Origin: Bacteroidales bacterium UBA4293
Lineage (GTDB): Bacteria > Bacteroidota > Bacteroidia > Bacteroidales > Bacteroidaceae
Assembly (NCBI GenBank): GCA_002395835.1
Contig: DGVD01000017.1
Location: 169,697-233,696 of the forward strand
DNA: 64,000 nt
Direction: 5' to 3'
Below the pieces are notes generated by a model. The model was given only the letters and a program-made list of their open reading frames with translations, ran no database searches and was not told the DNA's origin. Positions 18,634 to 28,219 of this stretch are shown one piece after another. How positions within the stretch are numbered: position 1 is the first letter of the stretch; the number at the start of each line of letters is the position of its first letter. The translations under genes and the position numbers were made by a program.

Positions 18634-18936
18634 ATAACATGCAGTTCGTCATTACCGCTTACTTACGATGGTGAGGGTAAACTCGCCAAAAGAATGGAAG
18701 TACGTTCCCGTCATCTGGAAGGCGTGTAAAGGATAAGAGAGCACGTCATCTGTGCTGGAGGTATGCTTCCGCTTACCCCAGCTGAGGCTGAAACGCTCCA
18801 TTCACCTTTGTTGCCGGATAACCTCTATGTGGCCGATGCTAGCATCCTGCCTCAGTCTTTGGGTCTGCCTCCTATACTCACCATCATGGCTATGGCTAAG
18901 CGTATTGCCAAAATTATCAAGGAGAAGGAGGCTTAA
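18634..18936 (+). pseudogene. Relic of a GMC-family FAD oxidoreductase (C-terminal part)
   Basis: No intact ORF fits here, but one frame, interrupted by a stop at 18727-18729, reads as the end of a GMC oxidoreductase: 'YDGEGKLAKRMEVRSRHLEG', stop, 'HVICAGGMLP', then 'LYVADASILPQSLG' and 'PPILTIMAMAKRIAK', ending at 18936. The 'VADAS..P.SLG..P..TI' block is the family's C-terminal FAD/active-site signature. The start and most of the gene are missing, so a large internal deletion plus a nonsense change are implied. The tail overlaps the converging gene by 4 bp. Confidence 0.8.
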
Positions 18937-20345
18937 GGCTGATGGGTGCAGTTCTCTATCTCGTAGCTCATGCCTGGGCCAAAGAAGCCCTTGATGGGCT
19001 CTGGGGTACCGCTACCGCTGATACCTTCCCATTTCACACTAGGACAGTTCTCGGTCTTTAGCTTACTACTGCTTTGGCAGTTCCTTAAGGCTGTCTTTTC
19101 CACTCCGGTCATGGCACCTATACTTCCAAACTTCTGACTGAATTCTCCTATCACACCGCCCACCTGTGCTTTTGGCGTATCCTTAATGCTGATAATTCCG
19201 CTTGACTGGCACTCTTCTATGGTTCCGTAGCGCTCACTACCCACCAGTCCACCTACGTATAGTTCTTTCAGACGTGGATTTCCGCTCACACTGATGTTTC
19301 CTGATGCCTGACTTTTAGTGACTTGTGTACCTGATGCTTGCAAACCTCCTATAAATACGGTTTCCTCAGCATCGGCACTGATGGTAGTATTGATATTCAG
19401 TGATGAAGTACAATTTCGGGTATCACAGTAAGCTTCACCTAAGATTCCCCCGATGTAGAGGTCGCCTCCTTTTCCTTGACCAGCCACGGTGGTTTCCATG
19501 GTTCCGTTCACCTGGCAGTTTTCTATCACGGCATTCCAAGCCCCGGCTATCAGTCCGGTAGCAGCTGCATATCCGCTTTCTGTCAGGTTCATGGTCACTT
19601 TCATCTGCAGGTTCTCTATGTTGCAGTCCTGAATCCGCATCACGTTTCCAGCATCCTGTTTGATGATGGCTGCTAGGGGAGCAATGTAGAGTGGAGCAGC
19701 ATTTATATCGATGATGCAATCCTTTAGGGTGAGACGACAAATTTCCCCATTAGCCACGGAGCCGAACAGTGCTTTCATGTAAGGTTCTCCCGTGGTGAGA
19801 TGCAGGTTCCGGATTTCATGTCCCTGACCGTCCAGCTTGCCTTTAAAAGCCTTGGTCCACCATTCACCATCGGCCATCTCGTAGCTGCCCTCGTACTCAC
19901 CTATAGGTGTCCAGTCGGGGTATTCACTCAGGTCGATGTCATTATCCAGCACATACCATCCGTGCAGGTCGTTCCTCACCTCATAGAGCTGCTGGGCTGT
20001 AGAGATGTGGGTAGGTTCTGCCCAGCGTGCATAGAGGTGCATGGATTGGTTCACAGCCATGGAATCCAGGGGCACGGGAGGATAGTAGCCTCCGTTTTTG
20101 ATACCGAAGAGCCATTCCTGTTCGGGTTGGCAGGCTTTATCGGTGTACCATCCTGCAAAACGGTATCCCTCTCGTTGAGGGAGAGGCTTATCGCTCAGGG
20201 CAATGATTCGTCCGGTGGTCACTTCCTTTTCTTGAAGGGCAGGAGCTCCCTCATAGTTCAGGTCGAAGACTACCTTGCATTTCTCTTGTGAAAAGCTAGG
20301 TGTAGCCATCAGCATGGCTGCAAGTATAAAGAATATTTTTTTCAT
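18933..20345 (-). CDS. Secreted protein with InlB-type B-repeat and GLUG-like repeats
   Basis: 470 residues with signal peptide 'MKKIFFILAAMLMATPSFSQ'. Residues about 25-105 form a Listeria-Bacteroides B-repeat ('GRIIALSDKPLPQREGYRFA', then 'GWYTDKACQP'). Residues 120-450 contain several beta-helix-like repeats of the GLUG kind ('LYIGGILGEAYC', 'VFIGGLQASG', 'LYVGGLVGSERYG', 'QVGGVIGEFS'). Such proteins are cell-surface or secreted adhesin-like proteins of unknown ligand. It is transcribed with the upstream GH5 gene (9 bp apart). Confidence 0.8.
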   Translation of the reverse strand: MKKIFFILAAMLMATPSFSQEKCKVVFDLNYEGAPALQEKEVTTGRIIALSDKPLPQREGYRFAGWYTDKACQPEQEWLFGIKNGGYYPPVPLDSMAVNQSMHLYARWAEPTHISTAQQLYEVRNDLHGWYVLDNDIDLSEYPDWTPIGEYEGSYEMADGEWWTKAFKGKLDGQGHEIRNLHLTTGEPYMKALFGSVANGEICRLTLKDCIIDINAAPLYIAPLAAIIKQDAGNVMRIQDCNIENLQMKVTMNLTESGYAAATGLIAGAWNAVIENCQVNGTMETTVAGQGKGGDLYIGGILGEAYCDTRNCTSSLNINTTISADAEETVFIGGLQASGTQVTKSQASGNISVSGNPRLKELYVGGLVGSERYGTIEECQSSGIISIKDTPKAQVGGVIGEFSQKFGSIGAMTGVEKTALRNCQSSSKLKTENCPSVKWEGISGSGTPEPIKGFFGPGMSYEIENCTHQP

Positions 20346-20354
20346 GGGTTTAAA

Positions 20355-21785
20355 TTACTTTAGTTTCATGGCTTCCAGAATAGGGGTAATCCACTTTCCT
20401 GTCTGCTCATCACGTATCATGAACGGTTCACGGTAGGCCCAGATATGGCTACTGAAGCCACGCTTCCTGGCTTGCTCCAGCATGAAGCCGATGTAGCGTG
20501 CACGGGATTCCGGTTCGCAGGTGTTTACACAACCGTATTCACCCATGTTCAGGGGGCGTCCGTTGCGTTTGCTCCACTGCTGACAGAAGTCCAGGTCGCT
20601 CAGTATCGGTGCTGTTTCTTCCGGAGTGCCCTTCCACACATTGTATTGACTTCCGTCGGCCTGGGCATAAGAGAGTCCGTTGTGTGTAAAGAGGTGAGGC
20701 AGATAGTAGTGGAACTGTACTATCAGGTTCCAGTCGTCCTTAGGCAGGTCCAGCAAGTTCAGGGTCCAGTGCTGGCCCAGGTTCGGTGTAGCTATAATCA
20801 GGGTACGTTCTGGGTTGGTCTTGCGCACGGTCTTGATCAGTCCTGCATACACCTCGTTCCACTTGTCGGCTCCCATCTGGGTGTTCGGCTCGTTCAGCAG
20901 GTCGAAGAAAACCTTGTCGTTAGGGTAGTCCTTATAGTGTTCTGCTATCTGCTGCCACAGGTAGTCCAGTCGCTCATAGTTCTCTTCCAGTGTCAGACTG
21001 TCCACTCCTTCAGCCATATTGATGTAAGGATAGTAGTGCACGTCGATGCTCACTGCCAGGTCATTTTTCAGACACTCATCCACCAGATGGTCCACTTTCT
21101 TAAAGAAGGCCTTGTCGATGGTGTAAGGTTTTTTGCCAGAGGCATGCTTGGACCAGCATACACCCAGACGGACACTGCGGAAGCCCACTTCAGCTATCGA
21201 CTTGATTTCCTCGTCGGCTAGGGGAGCGTCACGCTCATAGCCCTGGTGAAGGTTGCCGTCCACCACTGCATTCAGGTTGATGCCGGCTCCCAGTATCTCA
21301 TTCCGTTCAAAGGCCAGTTTCGCCTCTGCTGGGATTTCTATCTGCCGTGCAGTCTCTGCCAGGATGCTCTCTTTGTCTTTGGTCAGCTTCAGATAAGCGG
21401 CTGTCAGTTCTGTAGGGTTCGGGTCTATCTTCTCAGCCCGAGCCACCATACCCGGAGCACCGAAATTCAGGTTGATTTCCAGCGTTCCATCCTCGTTCAG
21501 GCGAAGCACACCTGCACCTCCCATTCCGTTAGAGCACTCTGTCAGGTCTATGGTAGCAGGGGTAGCACTTTCGTCCATCGCATACTTACCGGAAAAAGTG
21601 AAATTCGATGAAGCCTCACTTTTCAGTTGGAAGGTGGAGTCATCGTTCAGGGTAAACGTGAGCAAGCTCTTGTCTCGCATTCCATACCACTCGCCATGCA
21701 GGCTTGGTTTTTTCTCTGTGCAGCTGGTCAGGATAGCCAGCATGGAAAACAGCGTTGCAACAAAACTGATTCTTTTCATATCCAT
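20355..21785 (-). CDS. Glycoside hydrolase family 5 lipoprotein (endo-glucanase/mannanase-type)
   Basis: 476 residues from the ATG at 21785; the longer ORF starts upstream of the predicted transcript. The lipobox is LTSC. After an N-terminal beta-rich domain (about 30-130), the GH5 barrel begins near 160 ('LGAGINLNAVVD'). The acid/base Glu is in 'LLNEPN' (about residue 299) and the nucleophile Glu in 'LNMGEYG' (about residue 416), with 'SIDVHYY' between. GH5 enzymes cleave beta-1,4 glucans, mannans or related chains; the exact substrate is open. It is a surface or periplasmic enzyme, first gene of a two-gene unit with the B-repeat protein. Confidence 0.9.
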   Translation of the reverse strand: MDMKRISFVATLFSMLAILTSCTEKKPSLHGEWYGMRDKSLLTFTLNDDSTFQLKSEASSNFTFSGKYAMDESATPATIDLTECSNGMGGAGVLRLNEDGTLEINLNFGAPGMVARAEKIDPNPTELTAAYLKLTKDKESILAETARQIEIPAEAKLAFERNEILGAGINLNAVVDGNLHQGYERDAPLADEEIKSIAEVGFRSVRLGVCWSKHASGKKPYTIDKAFFKKVDHLVDECLKNDLAVSIDVHYYPYINMAEGVDSLTLEENYERLDYLWQQIAEHYKDYPNDKVFFDLLNEPNTQMGADKWNEVYAGLIKTVRKTNPERTLIIATPNLGQHWTLNLLDLPKDDWNLIVQFHYYLPHLFTHNGLSYAQADGSQYNVWKGTPEETAPILSDLDFCQQWSKRNGRPLNMGEYGCVNTCEPESRARYIGFMLEQARKRGFSSHIWAYREPFMIRDEQTGKWITPILEAMKLK

Positions 21786-21809
21786 TTTTAGTTGTTCAAA
21801 TTTCTGGTG

Positions 21810-21817
21810 CAAAGATA
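21810..21817 (-). promoter_or_regulatory. -7 box for the GH5 gene
   Basis: CAAAGATA on plus is TATCTTTG on minus (TAnnTTTG). It places the transcript start near 21803 and thus favours 21785 over 21812 as the start. Confidence 0.65.
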
Positions 21818-21934
21818 AGAAGGTAAGGATTATCCCACCAAAAATAGGGGATAGAAACCAGGAAAAGGGATTAAAATACCCTTTGAGGGATGATTTTCCT
21901 ACCTCAAGGGATGAAATGAACCGTAAATTATCAT

Positions 21935-21942
21935 TAACTTTG
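21935..21942 (+). promoter_or_regulatory. -7 box for the LytTR gene, giving a near-leaderless transcript
   Basis: TAACTTTG matches TAnnTTTG and ends only 8 nt before the ATG at 21951. No other in-frame ATG lies close downstream. Confidence 0.5.
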
Positions 21943-21950
21943 TCGGTGCT

Positions 21951-22829
21951 ATGACACTGAAAAGGAAATACATCCGATTGGCACTGATTAATTCCGGGGT
22001 GATGGCTTTGATGAGTGTGGCCTTGCTGGGATTGCTTCGTTTCAGCATTCCAAACCTCACACTCTCCTTCATCTTGGGCAATGGCCTTTTGTGCTTCTTG
22101 TTCATGGTGCCTGTCTACTATCTATCCTTCATCCGTCACTGGAATGAAGGTCCGGTGCTTTCCGTACGTCGTCTTTACACCCCTCTCATGATTTGTCTGG
22201 TACTTCTTCTCCCGTCCCTTATCTACACTTCTGTGGCATTTGGTCATTACTGGAAAGAGTATTTCATTCATGAGGGTACACTGAATACCACCTCCATTTT
22301 GAACCATCTGGTGTTCTTAGTTGTTCCAGTGTTCGTGCTTCACGTCATCCAGATGCTGGCCATCAGTAATGAGCAGGAGATTATCATCAACAGAGCATTG
22401 CTGAATATCCCTAGTGTAAAAGGGAATTCCGAGACTCCAGCAGAGAGTGCTAAGCAAGAAGAAAAATCTTCTGTGAAGGCTGATGCAGTACTGACCCTGC
22501 ACGGAAATACCAAGACGGATACCAGTTTGTCTGTAAACATCGGACAGCTCTATTATGTGGAGTCGGATGCCAACTATCTGCAAGTGGCATTGTTAGAGGA
22601 TGGACAACTGGAAAAGAAATCCATCCGTATGACCTTGAAACAGTTTGAGGAAGCCACTCAGGACTTCCCCAAATTGATTCGTTGTCACCGTGCCTTCATC
22701 GTGAACATGAACCACGTAACTTATTTTGAAGGCTCTGCTTCTAAGGGTGAGCTGCATTTCGACCTCATAGCCGATGTGGTTCCTGTGTCCAGGACCTACG
22801 CTACGGCTATTTCCGAGAGCCTCCGCTGA
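21951..22829 (+). CDS. Membrane-anchored LytTR-family transcriptional regulator
   Basis: 292 residues. Residues 1-145 carry about four hydrophobic helices ('VALLGLLRF', 'GLLCFLFMVPVYYLSF', 'MICLVLLLPSLIY', 'LVFLVVPVFVLHV'). A linker rich in Ser/Glu/Lys follows. Residues about 190-290 are a LytTR DNA-binding domain ('LYYVESDANYLQV', 'KSIRMTLKQFEEA', 'LIRCHRAFIVNM', 'VPVSRTYA'). So the DNA-binding domain is tethered to the inner membrane and has no receiver domain. Targets are unknown; the neighbours are glycan hydrolases. Its 3' end overlaps the converging GH106 gene by 23 bp. Confidence 0.9.
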   Translation: MTLKRKYIRLALINSGVMALMSVALLGLLRFSIPNLTLSFILGNGLLCFLFMVPVYYLSFIRHWNEGPVLSVRRLYTPLMICLVLLLPSLIYTSVAFGHYWKEYFIHEGTLNTTSILNHLVFLVVPVFVLHVIQMLAISNEQEIIINRALLNIPSVKGNSETPAESAKQEEKSSVKADAVLTLHGNTKTDTSLSVNIGQLYYVESDANYLQVALLEDGQLEKKSIRMTLKQFEEATQDFPKLIRCHRAFIVNMNHVTYFEGSASKGELHFDLIADVVPVSRTYATAISESLR

Positions 22830-25800
22830 TTTCCATCCGGGAAAGTTTAACCGGTCCCATTAGTCCTGCAGGTCTGAGTTCAGAGGTAGGACCATAGAAT
22901 GGAATAACAGTATAGCTGTTCTTTGTGGCACCAGGCTGTGCATCACCTATCAAGCGGTTTGGCCAGAGGTTTATTACCTTGATTTCCAGTGTATTTTTTC
23001 CTGGGTGAAGTTTTACGTTACCTTCTATTTTATAAGGAGCTTTCCATAGGAAACCCATTGATTCTCCGTTCACTAGGACTTCGGCCATTTCTCCCACAGC
23101 TCCCAGGTCTATGGAAACAGTCTGTGGTACCTCCTTCTTTCCCAGGGTAAAGGTATTGCGGTAAATGGTGGTTCCGGAGAAGTATTTTACCCTGGATTCT
23201 TCCTTTTCAGTGAGGGAGCACAAAGTCTCCCACTGACGTTCTCCTTCTGGAGCCTCAAGTCCTTCAAATGTCAGTGTCCAGGGCCCATCTAGATTTATCT
23301 CACCAGCTTTCTGCCATTCTGGGGAAACTATTTCCGTAAATGCAGGGTCGAAAACAATAAATACTGCCTGTCTGGCTTCCAGTTTCAAGGTGTTTTCCTT
23401 CAGCGTATGCGCTAAAAGTTTTCCCGTTTCTGGATTCCATACCTGTGCCACACCAGACGACTCCCGGAAGCTTACTAAAGCTTCTACTGGTTTATCGCTG
23501 AAATTGGCTACCCAGTAGATGTTTCGTTTTCCATCCTTCCTGTGCACATACCGCAGTTCAGAGGAAGCAGTATACTGGAAATCAGGTTGTAGAGTCAGTT
23601 GTTTCAGTCTAGCCTGAAGACTCCCTGTATAGACATTAGACCGTCCCGAATGCCAGATATCATCTACCAGTTTGCAGAATTCCTCCGGACTGTCTTTCAG
23701 ACTGGCAGGACGTAGAGGCTCAAGCCCACAGAGCTGCACACCCTCCTGAACTAAAGCTGCAATTTTCCGCAGTACTTCTACACTCATCACCCGGTTTTTC
23801 TTTTCTAGCACTAGGATACTATAGCTCATTCCAGAGGCAGTAACTAGCTTCCCTTCCTCTGCTGAAACCTGATTTAGAAGGGCATGTGGACTGGCAAAGT
23901 CGTAGGCAAATCCCTCTGGAACCTGAGGCAGTTCTTGCCCGTAAAGCCCCGTAATGTTGGTATCTTCTCCATAGTACCAGAGAATATCCGCTACTGCCTG
24001 ACCTCTCTGGAGCATATAGCTGCTTCTAGCCAGATAATCTGTCCAGTAGTGTGCCTGCTCTGCCCAGGTCTCGTGTCTGCTGAACCACTGACCGAAGATC
24101 ATCAGCCCAAGTCCCGGACGCAAGTTGTCCTGTGGCTGATGCGGACTTTCATGGATGACAAAACGGTTCAGACCGCAGGAAAGAGCCAAATCGGCCGTAG
24201 CTTTCAGGTTGCCTGGATAGTAGACGTAGGCACCTCCTAATCCGTTAGCAGTAAAAGATTCTGCTGCTACCAGTTTCTGTCCGTACAGATGGGCTGTAGA
24301 TGCTGACTCACGGATATCGGCTTCTGCCATCCCTGTAGCCCCGGTCCAGATGGCCGACATCGGGATGGCTGCCGTACGTTTCAGGTCCATACCATCGCCC
24401 ACATACAATCGCCCTCCCTCGTGTGATTCGGTATAGCGACCTTTCAAACCGTGTGCCTTGCACAGTTCATTCAGGGCATCATAGTTCCGTGCAAACAGTT
24501 CACCCAACATTTGCCTCCAGTCGAAGAGGAAACGCTCACTCTCTTCCGCACTGCACACTATTTCTCCTGTCAGCACAGGAAGCCAAGGAATCAGGTCGTA
24601 TCCTTTGTCTTTTTTAAATTCCTGAGGCAGCAGGGGAGTCCAGGTCATGGTTCCAGCCTCGTAACTGTCTGTGAGTAAGTAATCTGCGGGCCTTCCACCA
24701 GCATCATTATACATATTAAGGTATGTGTGGAAATAATCGGCCCAGGCTTGTGCATCCAGTTTATCCACTTCCAGACCGGTAGCCTCGTTTGGGGCAGGAT
24801 GGTTCATCTTTCCTATGAGTGAGGCCCCAAAGCGATAGATGCGCCATTTTCCTTCAGGAACTTTCCAAGTGAGCACCCCATCTTTTACCTGTGGGGTGAG
24901 GTCTACCACTGTTTGAATGGCGTTCTTCCCAGCAGGGGTATCCTGTCCCAGCAGGTCGTTAGGGGCAGAAAATCCTGCCTTTTCCTGAGCCCTATGTATT
25001 TTTCCCACCGTGTGCAGCACCCATTCATGGATACGGGTACCTGTAGGTTCCACTACGGGTACACCGAAGGCTGCATAGCTGGTATCTGCCACGGGATTTA
25101 CTATCATGAGTCGGAAGTATTTGGCCGTGGTCGTAGGTATGCTGATGGTCTGCTCTGAAACCCCACAAGAAGGAATGTGGCATACATTTTCCCAGTGCTC
25201 TCCATCGGTACTGGAAAGCAAGTAGTTCTGAAAACTAGCCTGCTGAGCAAAGTCGTCCCGTACTTCTCCTCCAGCCAGGGTGAGTGCGCTCACCGTTACA
25301 GGAGCAGGGAAACTATATTGAATCCAGGAATGCGTACCTGAAGGATTCTTAGGCAGTTCTGCACCATCGTTCAAGTCTCCGTTGGAGAGTAGGGACACCG
25401 TGAATTCACCACCCGATGAAGAAACCGTAGCCCCCAGTTCCTCCAAACTTTTCTCCGCTTCTGGAAGACGCACTGCCACTACGGCTATATCTTGGTACCA
25501 GTGGGGCAACGCCTGGAATACCGCATTGTACTCCCCAGCATCCTGGTTCTGGTATCTGCCAATGGTTTTATAAGGTTCAGGAAGTTGGATTTTACGGATT
25601 TTCTTACCACTACCTGTTACTTCCATCTTTCTCCAGTTGAGTTTCTTCATGGACTGCTCCGGACGTACCCAAGGGCCTCCGGTAGAGCTCCATCCAGGGG
25701 CAGAGGCTATGGTCACTTCCATCCCCAGTGAATCGGCCAATTGCAGCGCATATCGGAAATCATCTTTCCATTCCTGCTGCATGTAAGGCACCTTTTCCTG

Positions 25801-26043
25801 CACCGGCTGTACCATCTGCATCATGGCTCCACCGGCATCAAACTGGTGGAATCCACCTATACCACTACGGCTCATCCATTCCAGGTCGGCCTTGATACCT
25901 TTTCGGGAAATGTTCCCGTCTATCCAGTGCCACCACACCTGAGGGCGTGCGTCCTGTGGGGGCTGTACGAAATCTGCTTCCTGTGCCATAGAAGTAAAGC
26001 ACAGGAAGCAGATAAACATTGTCAAACCAATTCTTTTTTTCAT
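22807..26043 (-). CDS. GH106-type alpha-L-rhamnosidase
   Basis: 1078 residues from the MKK start at 26043; the longer ORF (to 26160) starts upstream of the predicted promoter. The signal peptide ends near 'CFTSMAQ'. The N-terminal block 'ARPQVWWHWIDGNISRKG', 'DLEWMSRSGIGGFHQFD' and 'ASAPGWSSTGGPW' matches GH106 alpha-L-rhamnosidases, and the C-terminal part has a GH2-type sugar-binding beta sandwich ('FSGTTIYRNTF', 'DLGAVGEMAEVLVNG'). GH106 enzymes remove L-rhamnose from pectin side chains and similar glycans. Expected location is periplasm or outer surface. Confidence 0.88.
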   Translation of the reverse strand: MKKRIGLTMFICFLCFTSMAQEADFVQPPQDARPQVWWHWIDGNISRKGIKADLEWMSRSGIGGFHQFDAGGAMMQMVQPVQEKVPYMQQEWKDDFRYALQLADSLGMEVTIASAPGWSSTGGPWVRPEQSMKKLNWRKMEVTGSGKKIRKIQLPEPYKTIGRYQNQDAGEYNAVFQALPHWYQDIAVVAVRLPEAEKSLEELGATVSSSGGEFTVSLLSNGDLNDGAELPKNPSGTHSWIQYSFPAPVTVSALTLAGGEVRDDFAQQASFQNYLLSSTDGEHWENVCHIPSCGVSEQTISIPTTTAKYFRLMIVNPVADTSYAAFGVPVVEPTGTRIHEWVLHTVGKIHRAQEKAGFSAPNDLLGQDTPAGKNAIQTVVDLTPQVKDGVLTWKVPEGKWRIYRFGASLIGKMNHPAPNEATGLEVDKLDAQAWADYFHTYLNMYNDAGGRPADYLLTDSYEAGTMTWTPLLPQEFKKDKGYDLIPWLPVLTGEIVCSAEESERFLFDWRQMLGELFARNYDALNELCKAHGLKGRYTESHEGGRLYVGDGMDLKRTAAIPMSAIWTGATGMAEADIRESASTAHLYGQKLVAAESFTANGLGGAYVYYPGNLKATADLALSCGLNRFVIHESPHQPQDNLRPGLGLMIFGQWFSRHETWAEQAHYWTDYLARSSYMLQRGQAVADILWYYGEDTNITGLYGQELPQVPEGFAYDFASPHALLNQVSAEEGKLVTASGMSYSILVLEKKNRVMSVEVLRKIAALVQEGVQLCGLEPLRPASLKDSPEEFCKLVDDIWHSGRSNVYTGSLQARLKQLTLQPDFQYTASSELRYVHRKDGKRNIYWVANFSDKPVEALVSFRESSGVAQVWNPETGKLLAHTLKENTLKLEARQAVFIVFDPAFTEIVSPEWQKAGEINLDGPWTLTFEGLEAPEGERQWETLCSLTEKEESRVKYFSGTTIYRNTFTLGKKEVPQTVSIDLGAVGEMAEVLVNGESMGFLWKAPYKIEGNVKLHPGKNTLEIKVINLWPNRLIGDAQPGATKNSYTVIPFYGPTSELRPAGLMGPVKLSRMEISGGSRK

Positions 26044-26069
26044 ACACGTTCCGTTATTATTTACGAATG

Positions 26070-26077
26070 CAAAGATA
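26070..26077 (-). promoter_or_regulatory. -7 box for the GH106 gene; sets its start
   Basis: CAAAGATA on plus is TATCTTTG on minus. Transcription would begin near 26063, downstream of the first in-frame ATG and upstream of the MKK start at 26043. Confidence 0.65.
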
Positions 26078-26149
26078 GAATCCTCGGAACGTTCTTCCAA
26101 ACATGAGGGATAGACTACTATCGGAAGGGATAAAAACCCGTGCAGAGGT

Positions 26150-28219
26150 TTAATCTGCAAAAGTCATTTCATCCAGCAGCCAGTTGGCATGACCTATCTT
26201 CTCTACCACGAACAGCAGGTAACGGATGTCCAGGGAGATGTTTCGGCAGAAGTCTGGGTCAAAAGCCAAGTCGCTCATGGTACCCTCCCACACACGGTCG
26301 AAGTTGATACCTATCAATTGTCCATCGGCATTCAGCACCGGACTTCCGGAGTTACCACCAGAGGTGTGGTTGGTAGCCAGGAAGCATACGGGCTGGTCAT
26401 CGTGTCCACCTTCTGCGTAGATGTCGCGCAGGGTCTGCGGAATGTTATAGTCGAAGATGTCCGGATTATCCTTCTCAATGATACCCTGGAGGGTGGAGAC
26501 AGGGGAGTAGTAGATGGCATCGGATGGCTTGTATCCTGCCACCTGACCGTAAGACACACGCAGGGTGCGGTTGGCATCTGGGTAGAAATCCTTGTTGGGC
26601 TCAAACTCCATCTGAGCCTTCATGTAGCGTCGGTTGGCCAGACTGATTTGCTGTCCCAGCCGACTTACCACAGGCTGCAGATCCTTCCGGTACCACTGGT
26701 TGTAAGCCTTGTACATCTCATACGCTGGGTCGGCCTCCAGCTTCGGCAGGTCGGCCTTGGTCAGTTTCAGCACCTTAGCCTTGTCTGTGAAGACAGAGCG
26801 AGCGAAGACATCGTTTCTCCATGCCTCCAGACTACCGTACTGTGCCAGTTTCTGAGCATGATAAGCAGGCTTGAAATCGGCAGAAAGCTGCTTGTCGAAA
26901 GCTCCCATCATAGCCACGAACGCTTCCTCGTCGATAGGCTGATAGTAGTCCTTGAAGAATGCCTCAGTCAAAGCGTCCACAGGGCGACCTTGCTCCAGGG
27001 TAGCGTAGATTCGACTAGCAAAAGCCAGCAGCTCTATGGTAGAAACGGTTTCGTTGTAGTACTCCTGAGCACGGAAGTATGGGTTTCGCTGCTCATAGAG
27101 GGCAGAAATCTCCTCCAGCAGCCCCTTGTACTCGTTGTTCTCAGCCCACTTACGGAACCTTGCCTCAAATTCCTGCTTAGACTCCACGGTCTTTCTGCGT
27201 GCCAGACCCTTTGCCTCACCCTGCCATTTCTTCCAAGCATTGGATACATTGGCATTCTTGGAAGAATACTGGATACGCACCGCCTGATCCTGACTCATGT
27301 ACTTTTTCTGGATGTCCAGACGCATGGTACGCAGGGCTATCTTCTCGGGGTCGGAAACCTCACCGGTATAGCGCACTTCGTCGGAAGTGACGTATTCCTT
27401 GGTGGTTCCCGGACAACCGTACACCAGGGTGAAATCGCCCTCTTTCACACCCTTGCGGGAGATGGTGAAGTAGCGTTTTGGCTTGTAAGGTACGTTGTCC
27501 TTGGAGTATTCAGCAGGCTCATTATTCTTGTCCGCATAGATACGGAAGATGGAGAAGTCGCCTGTATGACGAGGCCACATCCAGTTGTCCGTATCCCCAC
27601 CGAACTTACCGATGGAAGAAGGAGGAGCACCCACCAGACGCACGTCGGAGTAAATCTTATACACGAAGAGGAAGTACTGGTTGGCATAGTACAGTCCCTC
27701 CACGGTAGAACGGATACCCTTAGCTGGGTTGTTGATAGACTCCGTCAGGATTCTGGAGTTAGCCTGTACCACAGAGTCACGCTGTCCGTTGGTCATAGAA
27801 GGCTTGTAGCCCTTCAGCACCCGCTCCGTAACATCCTCCATACTCTGCAGGAAGCTCACGGTCAGTCCTGGGTTAGGCAGTTCCTCAGCCCGGCTCATCG
27901 CCCAGAAACCATCTTTCAGGTAGTCGTGCTCCACCGTACTGTGCTGCTGAATCTGACCGTAGCCACAGTGGTGGTTCGTAAAGAGCAGACCATCAGGAGA
28001 GACCACCTCACCGGTGCATCCTCCACCGAAGCGCACCACGGCATCTTTCAGCGAAGCCTGGTTCACACTGTAGATATCCTCGGCTGTGAGGCGGCAGCCC
28101 TTAGCCCTCATATCTGCTATACGACTAGAGATGAGCAGTGGAAGCCACATGCCCTCGTCCGCCCTGACTGGCACCAGTGCCGTGAGCAGCACTAGAAAGA
28201 GTAGAAATGATTTTTTCAT
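26150..28219 (-). CDS. S46-family dipeptidyl-peptidase, DPP11 type (Asp/Glu-specific)
   Basis: 689 residues with a signal peptide ending near 'LVPVRADEG'. S46 serine exopeptidases release dipeptides from oligopeptides in the periplasm. The catalytic His is in 'LFTNHHCGYG' and the Ser in 'SGGNSGSPV' (Ser624). The residue 18 after the catalytic Ser is Arg (Arg642, in 'INFDRVWEG'). In Porphyromonas gingivalis this position (673) is Arg in DPP11 and Gly in DPP7, and the Arg gives preference for Asp or Glu at P1. So DPP11 is the better call. It supports growth on peptides in asaccharolytic conditions. Confidence 0.9.
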   Translation of the reverse strand: MKKSFLLFLVLLTALVPVRADEGMWLPLLISSRIADMRAKGCRLTAEDIYSVNQASLKDAVVRFGGGCTGEVVSPDGLLFTNHHCGYGQIQQHSTVEHDYLKDGFWAMSRAEELPNPGLTVSFLQSMEDVTERVLKGYKPSMTNGQRDSVVQANSRILTESINNPAKGIRSTVEGLYYANQYFLFVYKIYSDVRLVGAPPSSIGKFGGDTDNWMWPRHTGDFSIFRIYADKNNEPAEYSKDNVPYKPKRYFTISRKGVKEGDFTLVYGCPGTTKEYVTSDEVRYTGEVSDPEKIALRTMRLDIQKKYMSQDQAVRIQYSSKNANVSNAWKKWQGEAKGLARRKTVESKQEFEARFRKWAENNEYKGLLEEISALYEQRNPYFRAQEYYNETVSTIELLAFASRIYATLEQGRPVDALTEAFFKDYYQPIDEEAFVAMMGAFDKQLSADFKPAYHAQKLAQYGSLEAWRNDVFARSVFTDKAKVLKLTKADLPKLEADPAYEMYKAYNQWYRKDLQPVVSRLGQQISLANRRYMKAQMEFEPNKDFYPDANRTLRVSYGQVAGYKPSDAIYYSPVSTLQGIIEKDNPDIFDYNIPQTLRDIYAEGGHDDQPVCFLATNHTSGGNSGSPVLNADGQLIGINFDRVWEGTMSDLAFDPDFCRNISLDIRYLLFVVEKIGHANWLLDEMTFAD

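Noticed and set aside
20445..21221. 258-codon plus-strand frame opposite the GH5 gene
   Set aside because: Antisense shadow of GH5; no recognisable protein features.
26189..28195. Long plus-strand open frame of 668 codons opposite the S46 peptidase gene
   Set aside because: It is the antisense shadow of a clearly functional gene and shows no domain of its own.
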